The notes under the pieces are model-generated. The model was not told the origin of the DNA. It ran no database searches and saw nothing but the letters and a program-made list of their open reading frames with translations. The position numbers and the translations under genes were made by a program. From Phycomyces blakesleeanus NRRL 1555(-) (Eukaryota; Mucoromycota; Mucoromycetes; Mucorales; Phycomycetaceae): a DNA stretch of 64,000 nucleotides. The first letter of the stretch is position 1, and each line of letters opens with the position of its first letter. Location: the NCBI RefSeq assembly GCF_001638985.1, contig NW_017265158.1, forward strand, positions 558,001-622,000, given 5' to 3'. This document shows, piece after piece, positions 35,011 to 45,877 of the stretch.

Positions 35011-37620
35011 ATGGACCTAAACTCTGAATACTATCAAACCGCATTCAGCAAACCTACTGTAACAGCGGAACATCCACAACGACAACTACTTATAATCGAT
35101 CCCAATGGCACCATCGTATCACGCGGCAAGCTCAAGGACATGAAGGTCCGGCCAATGCCAAAGAACTTCTTAGAGTTTTGCTTTACGAATTTCGAGGTCA
35201 TGGTCTGGAGCTCAGCTCAAGCTACTTCTGTAAGCGACATGTGCCATCTTTTTGGAGAGTATCGCAAACGCTTGAAGCTCATTTGGAGTCGCGAAGATTT
35301 CGGATTGGCATCTAAACAATTCTACGACGACACAGAACTTGTGAAGGATCTTTCTCGTGTTTGGTGGACTCTAAAGGATTTTGGGCCTACAAACACCATT
35401 CTTCTTGATGACTATTCGGCAAAATCCAACTTACACCCTTACAACAGTATTATTCTCAAGACGTTTAACCACAAAGAGCACGCGGAATTATTGAATGGAG
35501 ATGGAGAGTTAGCTGGTGTAATGAAATACCTAGACAAATTACGGTATCAAACCAACGTTGCAAACTATATACGATATTGCAAATATGAGAGTCCATGGAT
35601 ATCTCACAAGGAACCATGGATGTTCATGGTTGAAGAGTATAATTTTAGTGATGGTCATATCACACGAGTTTTACATGACGTGAAGAATGACGAATTCAAA
35701 AATTTCTGCGTAATCAAGTTCAACTCATACACGTGGGATTATTCGTATACATCTTTTAAACTAGATCTTGCTCTGGAGAAGTCAGGCTTAAAGTATGCAA
35801 CTGCAGCAAGTGTATCAGCCGAAGGCTCAAGAAACACTTTGAATGATGTACCTGACGCTGAAACTATTGAATATCCGAACGCAAAATCCAGACGCATGCC
35901 ACCTTCTATTAAACCATTCAGGCCTACAGATGTGAAAATAAATCGACCGTTTACTAGTACCTTGAATGTTCCAACAGCAACAAATAAAGTACCACTCGGC
36001 AGACCGTTGAACCCACTACCCTCTAGTGTGAAACCTCAGATTTCTAGAAATCCTGCGGATGTTGGGATTGTTGAACCAGTAAACACAGTACTGGCCAATA
36101 AGATCAGCCAAGAGACTAGACATTCACCATCAATGGCATCATTTGTAAATTCAGTCAAAGAAAAGGTGGAAGCAGTAATTAGCAATCCAAAATTTTCTCA
36201 GGCAATACCAAACAACCCGGTGTTTAGAAGCCCAATCCCGACTGGCCCGGCATCCAGTAACCTTCCGACAACTAAGAACCAAATACCTACCGGCCCAGTT
36301 ATGCATCCAGATAGAATGATTCGAGCCTTGTCACCGTCTATTAATCCGCTTATCAATACTATTAACAAACCCCCAAACCCGGTACTTGTTGATCCGCTCA
36401 TGCATCCAGATAGAGCCATAAGAGCCATGTCTCCCTCTGCACGCCCATTAATATGGGCACAAAGAGAATCTATTGACAACGAACTTGTTAATAAAGAGCC
36501 TGTCCGCACTTTAATTCACCCAGACAGAGCTGCAAGAAGTAGCTCACTATCTAGCGAAACGTCTAGACGCCCATATAATGAACCCATTAAAGTATTGCCT
36601 GAATCTGCGAAAGAAGCGAGAACGCTTGCTTATAATACTACAGAAAATGCTTTGGCTCGTGACTTCCAACACAAGAATGATATGGAGAGGGTTCAGGAAG
36701 AGAGAATCAGACTTACCCCAGACGATGCCTATTCCTATTCCTCAAAAGACTCCCAAACAAGAAGTAGATCCCCGCCACGTACGCACCAAGTAAAATATGA
36801 TCCTAATAGCATTGAACATAGTCGCGAGAGGATGTGGATTAGGGACTCTGACAAAGGCCAGGAGAGAGGTCTCGATAGGAGCCGCGATCTAAGTCTCGAT
36901 AGGAGCCGCGATCGAAATTTTTATAGAAGCCGCGATCAAGGTCTTGACGATAGTCTTGAGAGAGATCTCAAGCGAAGTCCTAATGGGAGTCTAGAGATAG
37001 ATCGTAAGCGAAGTCTTGATAGGAGTCTTGAGAGAGGACGTGAACGAAGTCTTGATAAGATCCTTGAAAGAGGACGCGAGCAAAGTCTTGATAGGAGTCT
37101 CGAGAGAAGTCGTAAGAAAAGCCTTGATAGGAGTCTTGAGAGAGGTCGCGAGAAAAGCCTTGATAGGAGTCTCGAGAGAGGTATCGAGAAAAGCCTTGAT
37201 AGGAGTCTCGAGAGAGGTCGCGAGAAAAGCCTTGATAGGAGTCTCGAGAGAGGTATCGAGAAAAGCCTTGATAGGAGCCTCGAGAGAGGTCGCAAGAAAA
37301 GCCTTGATACGAGTCTCGAGAGAGGTCGCAAGCGAAGTCTTGTTGAGAGTTACAACAGAAGCTTGGAAGAAGGAATTAGAGTCTTTCGAAGATACCATAG
37401 CAGAAGCAGAAGCAGAAGCAGAAGTAGCAGCATCGGCAGCGCCAGCACAACCACTAGCGCCAGTACCGGCAGTACCACCAGCAGTACTGACAATACCACT
37501 AGCAAAAGCATAAGCAGAAACACACACAAAAGTATGAACAGAAGAAGGTACAGGGACAGAGAAAGGGGAAGAAGCAGAAGCAGAAGCAGAAGCAGTAGCA
37601 GGAGCAGGAGCAGTAGCAGT

Positions 37621-37659
<39 letters not shown>

Positions 37660-38244
37660 AGGAGCAAGAGCAGAAGTCAAAGCCGAAGCAGAAGTAGAAG
37701 CGGAAGCAGAGACAAAGGCGGAGACAGAGGCAGAACTAGAGACAGAGACAGAGACAGAGACAGAGACAGAGACAGAGACAGAGACAGAGACAGAGACAGA
37801 GACAGAGACAGAGACAGAGAAAGAGAAAGAGGCAGAGGCAGAACCAGAACCAGAACCAGAAACAGGAACAGGAACAGGAACAGGAACAGGAACAGAAGCA
37901 GAAGCAGAAGCAGAAGCAGAAGCAGAAGCAGAAGCAGAAGCAGAAGCAGAAGTCAAAGCCAAAGCCGAAGCCGAAGTAGAAGCCGAAGTAGAAGCCGAAG
38001 TAGAAGTCAAAGCATAAACAGAAACAGAAACAGAAGTAGCAGCAGCAGCAGTAGTAGTTGTAACAGTAGCAGAAGCAGCAAAAGCCCTACCAGAATTCAT
38101 AGTAGAAGTAGATCTCCACAAGATAGCCGTACTCACTACTCTGAGGGTCACAAATATACGTATTCTCGCCGGAATAGCAAAAATAAAGATAAGCGCAAAA
38201 TGGTTCCTTGGGCTACTTTATTTGAAGCAAACAAGAAACCATAA
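35011..38244 (+). CDS. FCP1/NIF-like HAD domain fused to a giant Arg-Ser-rich tail
   Basis: A single open frame of 1077 codons. Residues about 25-215 form an FCP1-homology (NLI-interacting-factor) HAD fold: LLIIDPNGTIVSR, FEVMVWSSAQATSVSDMC, KDLSRVW, then TILLDDYSAKSNLHPYNS. The first motif is D-P-N-G-T where active FCP1 enzymes have D-x-D-x-T, so the second Asp is Asn (residue 32). As I recall, an Asn here also occurs in other fungal members, so it may not mean loss of function. Residues 260-560 are Pro/Asn-rich with repeated HPDR-ARS motifs. Then come a 12-residue repeat (KSLDRSLERGRE), an RS domain and long RD and RN runs. RS tails target splicing speckles and are SR-kinase substrates. No intron is seen despite the length. 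Antisense Ser/Leu ORFs are shadows. Confidence 0.8.
36935..37350 (+). repeat. 36-bp coding minisatellite (KSLDRSLERGRE)
   Basis: About ten tandem units of roughly 36 bp such as AAAAGCCTTGATAGGAGTCT plus CGAGAGAGGTCG, alternating REK and IEK variants. It keeps frame and forms the first block of the charged tail. Confidence 0.9.
37400..38050 (+). repeat. AGAAGC / GACAGA hexamer arrays encoding RS, RD and RN runs
   Basis: Successive simple arrays AGCAGAAGCAGA, GACAGAGACAGA and AACAGGAACAGG translate to (SR)n, (DR)n and (NR)n. Slippage-prone, so copy number probably differs between strains and may be collapsed in assembly. Confidence 0.9.
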
Positions 38245-39021
38245 ATATTACGCTTTATCTTACTATATTTCTTCTATTTTCGGAATGGGCTGACCAAAAC
38301 TCGTTGCTGACATTTTCTTTATCTACACACACACACACAAATGAATATAGCCATAAGCAATTGATTTATATAAAACCAATAAACCAAATCGTTCAAAAAA
38401 ATTAAAATCATTTATTTGGTGAATGCACAACCCAACAATTCTATATTTTGAATATTTACAGTTAAAGCTCGATATAGTGGTATTATAGTGTTTCTACATG
38501 AGATTGATACGATGTTAGTTTTTTTTTTGGACTAATGGAAATTAATTTCTAGGCAATTTTTTTTACCTTTTTTGAACAAACAAAAGTGAAAATTGAGACA
38601 CAAAAGAATAAAATTTGTGATAGAAAGGGAATTTAGTTGAGACAAGGTAAAATAAAAAGGAGATTCTGATAAAAGGTACTGATAGAATAGTTAATTGATG
38701 GAGCTTGTCTTTTTCTGGTAATCATCCAAAAAATATAAATGTATAAAGAGCATATCTGAGGGGGTGTCGAGTTGTGATAATCTCAAGATAACTAAAAAAT
38801 AATTATTTGTAAAACTCAATCAAAAATATAAAAAGAAAACTCAAGGACAGTTATGAAGATTATAAGTTGAAAACATTGATACTAAGAGTTTTAGAGGAAA
38901 TAGACCTTAATAAACTTGACTTTCCAAGACTTATTCTATTAAGTAAATGTGAAGAAGAGGCTCCTGGCTATTAAATATTTTGTTTCGAAGTGGGAAGAAC
39001 TAGCCCAATTTTTACTAGAAG
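38245..39021. other. Intergenic, nothing recognised
   Basis: AT-rich with poly-T tracts and a CACACACACA run near 38327-38338. No coding signal. Confidence 0.45.
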
Positions 39022-39600
39022 TTTAGTGAGCATTTGAAGTCAAAAATCAGGGAATCCCTAACTTTTGGCTTCAAATGCTCACTAAATGGCCTCCACCACT
39101 AAATTTGCGAAACAAATATTGGAATTTAATTCGCCGCGTAAAATACAAATTTGCAGACATTTGCAATTTAGGCTCGAAGACACCTTCCCTAATAAACCGA
39201 GATGCTTATTACTTTTATTACTATTGTCATTATGCCGCTTGTATGGAATGTAAAATAAAGTAAGGAGAAACAAAAAGTTTTGATTTTGGTTATTTTGCGA
39301 AGAGATTTTATGTACAAGTGTACAACATAATTAAATAATCATTGACAAATAAAATACTTTACATATTTGGCTTCTCAAAGCCCTAATTCTAAAATAATTA
39401 AGCATGCGTGGGAGTATATGAGACACTATTTTATAAAGAAAAAAAGCCTGGCTAACTAATGCTAAAGATACCAAGTCCCGTATTGACAAAGAATGGAAGA
39501 AGGTGGATCTATAATTTAGAGCAAAGTTTGTTGCAAGCATGCCTGACATAATTAAGGCTGTCATTGATGCTCATGATGGAAATACCAAATATCGAACACT
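39022..39600 (+). mobile_element. Degenerate Tc1/mariner-like element with head-to-head terminal repeats
   Basis: At 39022..39086 two 32-nt arms form an almost perfect palindrome around one central A: TTTAGTGAGCATTTGAAG followed by CAAAA and AGGGA, with three mismatches. Directly after it an ATG at 39086 opens MASTTKFAKQILEFNSPRKI, resembling the helix-turn-helix start of a fungal Tc1 transposase. At 39450-39590 a second fragment reads TKSRIDKEWKKVDL, a stop, then FRAKFVASMPDIIKAVIDAH and GNTKY. That pattern (EW...SMP...VI.A..G.TKY) is the C-terminal end of Tc1 transposases. The DDE core between them is absent, so the copy is internally deleted. A right-hand terminal repeat was not found. Confidence 0.6.
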
Positions 39601-40014
39601 GTTTTTCTTTTCTTCTCAAATATATATATATATAATACATTACACTTTTTTGGAATATAAAATTATATATCCTTATCGTGAAAAGTTCAAGAGTTATTTG
39701 TTATAGAATACGATGTGTATATTTTTGGGGTGCTAGACAGTACACTTTTGGTAAGACTTCTTTTCGTATGAGTGTATAACTAGAAGCTAATTAAAATACT
39801 CAAGTATTAGTCTACTTTTACAGCAACAATAAAAACTTTAACAAAGGGCATTTCTGATTTATTTATTATTCCTATTGCATATTTACTACTCTTTGATAGA
39901 GACACTATGGCTAGAATGTACAAGACAGACAGAATCCAGCTGCACGTTTCACGTCATGTACAAACATAGCGTGCAAAATGAAATCTTTCTTTCTTTCTTT
40001 CTTTTTTTCCCGGC
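39601..40014. other. Intergenic, 3' flank of GSK-3 gene
   Basis: AT-rich; includes a CTTT tract at 39988-40007. No gene seen. Confidence 0.45.
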
Positions 40015-41722
40015 TTAATCCAGTGATGCCAAACGCATCTTTTCTAACGGGACTGGGGTGAATTGGTGGACATCAATGTTTCTAAAACGCAATTCTTCTT
40101 GGCAGTATGATGGTACAAGAGAATGAATAAGATCAGGCCGGACTGATAATTCTATATAATTCTCAAATCAGCCACAATATCATGCCTCAGCCATGGTCAT
40201 TATGGTTTACCTTCATGAGTAAAATTGAAAAGCAATGGCAATTCTCGTCCTGTAGCCATCTTGGTGTCTGGGTTGCGGAGTTCGTCAAAGAATGGGTGTA
40301 CAAGAGCTTCACTGGCTGTCAGACGTGTCTCGGGTTCATATTGCAAGATGCGAGAGAGCAGATCAATCGCCTCTGGAGGTGTCCTTGAACGGAAGACCTA
40401 CATGAATGCCTAGATTAAGTACCGGTTATACATTTTAGGTGTAGAATTACCTTTGAGAGGGGATGGGGCTTGATTTGAGGGAATTTGTGATCGGTGTAAT
40501 GAGGGTTCATGGTTGCAATTTGTTCTTTCGACGGTGTGCCCAGCACTTTAATTATTTCTACTAACTGATCGATGCCACTCTCTCCTGGGAATAAAGGCTG
40601 ACCAAGGAGTAGTTCACCCATGACACATCCAGCCGACCAAATATCGATACTAGTCTTGTAAGACGTCGCTCCAAAAATTAATTCGGGTGCACGGTAATAG
40701 CGTGAGCAAATATAGGCAACGTTGGGTTCGCCTGAAACCAAGATCTTTGCACTACCCAAAAGGTTTTTGTTCAATTTAATCATTTTTTTTTATATTTCTT
40801 TGTAACTCGATTTTTTTATTGTTCCTTACCTTCCAAAATCACATAACTTCAGAACACCAGTAACTGGATTTACAAGCAAGTTCTGAGGTTTGATATCGCG
40901 GTGGCATATTCCAAGAGTATGTGAGTAAGCAAGTGAACGAAAGAGCTGGTACATGTACAGCTTCACGATCAACATTGGTACTGGTTGCTTAATCTTGGCA
41001 TAGTGACGAGATACTCTGTGGACTGTTTCAGGTACATATTCCATAACCAAGTTTAAGTACACCTCATCCTTCTTTGAACGTGTGTAAAACATGCGAAAAA
41101 ACCAAGGATAATAATACCGTATGAGCTCTACGTTTGACAGGCCCTTTTGAACCCTTCCTCAACAGCAGGTGCCGCTTTTACCTTTGCATCTCCTTGAGTG
41201 TAGAAATAAGCTTTGAGAGCACAGACATTCGGATGGTCCATTAATCGCATGATTTGTAATTCGCGATTCTTAAATCAAATAATAAATAATAAATAATAAA
41301 AATAGAACATACATCAACTCTTTTAGATATCAAGACACATAAGTAAAGCATTTCCTTCCTCTAAAGCACTCTATAAATAGTAAATTACCTTGAAGCGTCT
41401 GTCCTGCAGGACCTTCTTAATAGCACAATCCTCTCCAGTGTGCACAAGCTTGGCCTGATAGACAACGCCAAATGATCCGTTACCAATTACTTTCTGGTTA
41501 GTGTATTGTAGCTGGATATCGAGCCCTGTCTTTCCATCCTTTGCTGGAACACGAACTGTCCGAAGAATGTCGTTGGAGTCGCCTGGATTAGGAGATAAAA
41601 CACTCTATATTAGAGTTGGTCCATCTCATGGTGAATAACTCACCTGAAAGCTTAAAATGACTAAAGTTTGAGGTGGACATTCCCGAGTGATTGAATGATG
41701 CTGTGGTTTCGTTGTGGTTCAT
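40015..41722 (-). CDS. GSK3: Glycogen synthase kinase-3 family Ser/Thr kinase
   Basis: Seven exons (41722..41644, 41582..41389, 41268..41182, 41071..40830, 40751..40451, 40397..40211, 40151..40015) total 408 aa, all in frame. Kinase signatures: P-loop [13 protein letters not shown]; catalytic Lys in CAIKKVLQD; alpha-C RELQIMR; catalytic loop [17 protein letters not shown] in LKLCDFGSAK; activation-loop Tyr in [17 protein letters not shown], the autophosphorylated GSK-3 motif; GSK-3-type [20 protein letters not shown]; and [17 protein letters not shown] near the end. GSK-3/Rim11/Skp1-type kinases phosphorylate primed substrates in stress, morphogenesis and sexual development. The first 26 residues ([14 protein letters not shown]) are non-conserved. 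3' CT tracts follow the stop. Confidence 0.95.
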
Positions 41723-42540
41723 TCGTTAATTTGGGGGATTTAAGATGAGGGCAAAGAGAAAAATGTAAATAGTAATGGCGTGTGATAGATGGTGTTAGAC
41801 AAAGGGAAATCCAAAGTATGAACAACGTGTTAAGGGAAAAAAAAGAAGAGGAGCTCAATGCGGAAGATGAAGTGACGCATCAGAGAGGAAACGTCACTCT
41901 GTGGCCATTGGCTTTTTGTGCAAGGTTTTTTTTTAATATACTGATCAAAGAAAATGGGTGTCATATTCTAACGACTTCTTCACATTTTTCCGAATAATCC
42001 TGTGTTATACGTGGCTGTCAGTATGTGTGTATTTTTCTTACTTCTTCCTAAAGTCTAATCTTGTCTTAATTGAATAAAACGAAAACCTTTTTTTCAAGTC
42101 ATTCTTGTATCCTTTCAAATAATATATGTGCATGAAATAGTGTAGAAAAGAAAGCCAAAATATTATATATATTATTTAAAAATAAAGCACGGCTTTCTTT
42201 TCATATAATTTATGGTATTTTACTTAGAGGGTGGAGTGCTCCTTATGTAAGTATGAAGGAAAAGAATATTTCAATCACTGGAAGCCAAAAGTGATTAATA
42301 TATAACAATGAAAAGTAGCAAGTTGAATAAACTTGCTTAATTTACACTACTGAAAAAAAAGGCGATTTTAGTGAGATTGTTGCAATTTTCCGGGGTTTAA
42401 AATATTTTTTATGGTGGGATTTTAATAAAGCACAAATTTATCTCTCTTTTATATATATCTCACTTTTTACGCTACCATGTTTTTGCAGTCAATGCAAAAC
42501 ATCTTTTTCTAACTTCTTCAACCCAGTACAAGAATTAAAG
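41723..42540. other. Intergenic: GSK-3 promoter side, nothing else recognised
   Basis: AT-rich; open frames at 41661-41997 overlap the GSK-3 first exon and leader and show no family features. Confidence 0.45.
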
Positions 42541-44400
42541 ACGATAGAATTATTCAAATCTAATAGCTTAATAATAGGTATCTTGGGTGCATCCTAGGCG
42601 GTAACCAGGAGGTATTATCTGTTATTCTCTTTGAAGACTTTGTCAGTCTTTGTCTCAAACGACCACCCTCCTGAATATATTCTCCTGCTTGTCTTCTAAT
42701 ACGTCCAATTTGAATGACACAGGTAAACCTCTCAGGTATAGTACCATCATGCCTCAATTGTTTAAGTATATGCCGGAGTTTCAGGACAGCAGCAAGATTT
42801 TAACTTCACTAACAATGCTTAGCCTGTAACGGATCCATGTTCTCCAAACAATTTATATTGGTCCATATAAAAGGACTAATAGGAATAAGGATAATGAGAA
42901 TGAAGAGTTTGTAGTATTTACCATAGAAGACCAAGGCGGGTCACAGTTGTCATCTGGTTGCGGCAATATGGGCGAGGATTGAGGTCTTGCTTGAAGGTTC
43001 GAAGGGACAGTTGGCAGCATCTCAAACAGTGTCTAGAGGTAATATACGCATCGACCAAACAAACATCAAATCCATATTCGTGCAGTATCTTCCTCATTCC
43101 TACACCCTTGATTGGTTAATTCTATCTATCGTTAGGGGCAGACCAGTTTCCCACGACCAAGACAAAATTTTGACTAAACCCATCACGAAGAGTTTTGGAT
43201 AGACACTCGTCGGTTTTGCGTTGGTTGACGTATGAGGAGAGTCAAAACTTGCGGAACCGAGGTTGCTGGCTGGTATGCCTTACGATACTTGCATAAAAAG
43301 AAATGATGATCGAGGAGTTTGCTGCTCTGACTAAAGAGTGAACAGTAAAGTTTGCGATGTTATTGGTTCGTCCTGATATTTAGGATATTTCATGTTCTAC
43401 AGTATTAAATACAGGGTTTAAGCTTTGAGATCCACAAAAATACGACGAAGCCTGCCTCTCTTAAGTTGAACTCTTTGTTGGTTGAAGGTGTATCGGTAAA
43501 AATATGGTATCACCACTGTAGACTTCTTGTGCATGCGGTACAAAAGGTCTCTTTGTCCAGGATCGATAAGAACATGCCGCCTTAGGATTATTTCATGATT
43601 TTCTGGGGGTAAGTTATGAATGTAGGGAATACCTTCAGTGTCAATTGTGATAGACCTTCTGGGATTCGGTTCTTGGCTAGTGTCTTGAGCCATCTTAATA
43701 ATGGAGGTACCAACACCATTGGTCTGAGTTGTTCTTTTGAACTTTATCATCCCGTTCTGTCGGCCAAAGAAATATTTGCTGTCCACGCCCACCACTCGTT
43801 TCTACAGATATAGCTTGTTCATCAATGCTCTCCAAGTTATTCTCAGGATTTGCTGTTACAGGATCCTAGCATAAACTTGCATATAGCGTGGTGACCAGGA
43901 TCGACGAAGAGGGAGGCAGTAAAATGATCCATGTCCAAGATGTTCAAGGAGTTGGGCTATACAGAAGAATTCGAGGAAGTGATTGTGAGAAGATGCTTTT
44001 GAGTCATAGTAGATAAAGCTCTTTTGGAACATATATTTTTCTGGATAGACGGTCAAAATTTGTTTAATGAATGTGTATACTATTATGTATTTTTCGGTGA
44101 ATAAGCTATCAACTTGGCGAGTTAAAACTCTTTCCTTAAACATTCTTGCGGGTTGGAAGATATCATTTGTTATCCTTATTTTGACTTGCTTCCTGGTTGC
44201 TCCTTGTTCGCACAGGTGCTTGGTAAGCTCTCGCTATCTTCTTCTCACATCAGGCGAGGCATTGATTACTCGGCGGGAATGCTGACCAAGACTTGTCTTG
44301 ATATTGGCTATGCAGGTGGCGTGGATTTGTGTGGCCTTGTAGATAGTAATTTGGTGAACATTTGAGAGTGATATGCGAGTGTAGGAGCTGTTATGAATAT
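42540..44400 (-). pseudogene. Degenerate Fanzor (eukaryotic TnpB-like nuclease) gene
   Basis: Reading leftwards through several frames, the order of a Fanzor/TnpB protein is preserved. N-terminal helical region near 44350-44200 (NIKTSLGQHSRRVINASPDV); then 44140-43860 (FIKQILTVYPEKYMFQK, HFLEFFCIAQLLEHLGHG, CLPLRRSWSPRYM). At 43795-43418 comes the RuvC-I block HVLIDPGQRDLLYRMHKK and a bridge-like FYRYTFNQQRVQLKRGRLRR. Near 43260-42950 are TDECLSKTLRDGF, FVLVVGNWSAP, VGMRKILHEYGFDVCLVDAY and a zinc-ribbon-like TSRHCLRC. At about 42800-42700 NLAAVLKLRHILKQLR replaces the usual RuvC-III N-R-D-x-A core. Frameshifts and stops interrupt it, and the RuvC-III Asp is lost, so it should be inactive. 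Fanzors are RNA-guided DNA nucleases carried by transposons; no guide-RNA scaffold could be identified by eye. Confidence 0.75.
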
Positions 44401-45877
44401 AGGTATTAGTGTGGAGGGAAACGAGCTCACGGTTCGACTTTGTTTTTCTGTTATTCGGTAGGAGTCAGTATGGTGCTCAATTAGTGAAAGAAGCACCTCG
44501 ACAAAAAATATTGTTTTATATATCCACTTAGGTAAAAGGATGGAGCGCACGCCAGCTCAGCAGGAGAGATATGCTTGCTTAGTGTGCAGGTGTGTATGTG
44601 GAATTTATGTGAGATTTAGTAAACAGATCTTGTAGGGGACTAAGGAATTGTGGCCTCAATCCAGTTGGTTGTAGATGTCTTGACAGTAAGGGTTTGGAAT
44701 GGGGTAATCTCGCTCAGCATCTTCTAATCCACAAATGGCTATAGATATGAGGCTCTATACGGTGCTTTTGAAAGTGACAATTGATAAGCATTATATACTA
44801 AGAGTTTACGTCACTGTATATACAATGGGTTAGTCAACGGAGTACTTGCAAGAGTTAAAGATAAAGTTGTGTATTGCGTAAAATTATTGCACGTCAATCG
44901 TGTTTTCTTTTATAGATAGATATATCCATACATCTATCATATATGTCTTTGTTACATAAGAATATAGTACGTAATTAACCAGATAAATATATTGGTTGAT
45001 AGATATAAAGGAGAGCTGTTTAAAGATATTAATCATTTTATCATTATCCTGTATGTAGATCAAAGTAAGTTTTAGATTCCTTGTATTTGTTCATTGGCCT
45101 TGATTAAGTAACAAAAGATAAGGAAGGAATCACTTTATACTTTTACATGGCTTCTCAATAATTACTTGGCCTTTATTTTTTCTGTCAAGGCTTTGACTTC
45201 CATCTTTATGTGGATCAATTTCGAGAAGAAGCGTATGCTCTTTGTCAAAATAGCAATCATTACAGAAAATGATATTATTTTAATTGATTTTACGCAGGCA
45301 AACAGTCTATATTAAGCAATATATATCTCTATAGACAATTAAAAGAAATGAGAGTTATATGCTAAGTATAATTGAACATTATGTTTACTATGAAATCAGA
45401 TGATATATTAGAATAATAGTATATATCAGTGAGCTTCAATACTTCTACAAATCGTTTTCACTATAAAGCTGTTATTATTGAAATTATTCAGCTTATATTT
45501 CCATAGGTATATGTGTAGAAGTCAAATAATCAATAAAATTATCACAAATCGCAATATGAATGAAAATACTGGTGGAGACAAAGACAAATTACGAAGGTGC
45601 AATTGTGTAAATGGTCTTTTTTTTTTAAAAAAAAAAAGAAAAAAAAAGAATACATAGTTCAATTACAATTGAGCCCTTTGTCTTTGGGTTTTATATAATC
45701 CCTGGTATGGCTAATCCACATTGAATCACATGTGAGTTGAAATGTAACGGCTGCACATGCTCAAAGGAAGAAATTTATTTCGACCGTTCACTTATTGTAC
45801 CCCTCAAATGAGATGGCCCTGTGACGGTTCATGTTCATCATCATCTCTTTCTTTAAACTTTGCCAACGATAACTACC
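44401..45877. other. Intergenic, possibly including the 5' end of the Fanzor relic
   Basis: An open minus-strand frame at 44308..44550 starts with GTG and may be a frame-shifted N-terminal part of the nuclease. The rest (44600-45700) is AT-rich with poly-A/T tracts (45617-45651). The GDA1 leader lies at its right end. Confidence 0.4.

Noticed and set aside
36991..38151. Long minus-strand Ser/Ala/Val-rich and Leu-rich frames opposite the RS tail
   Set aside because: They are the antisense of AGAAGC/GACAGA arrays; composition is fully explained by the repeat and there is no start context or motif.
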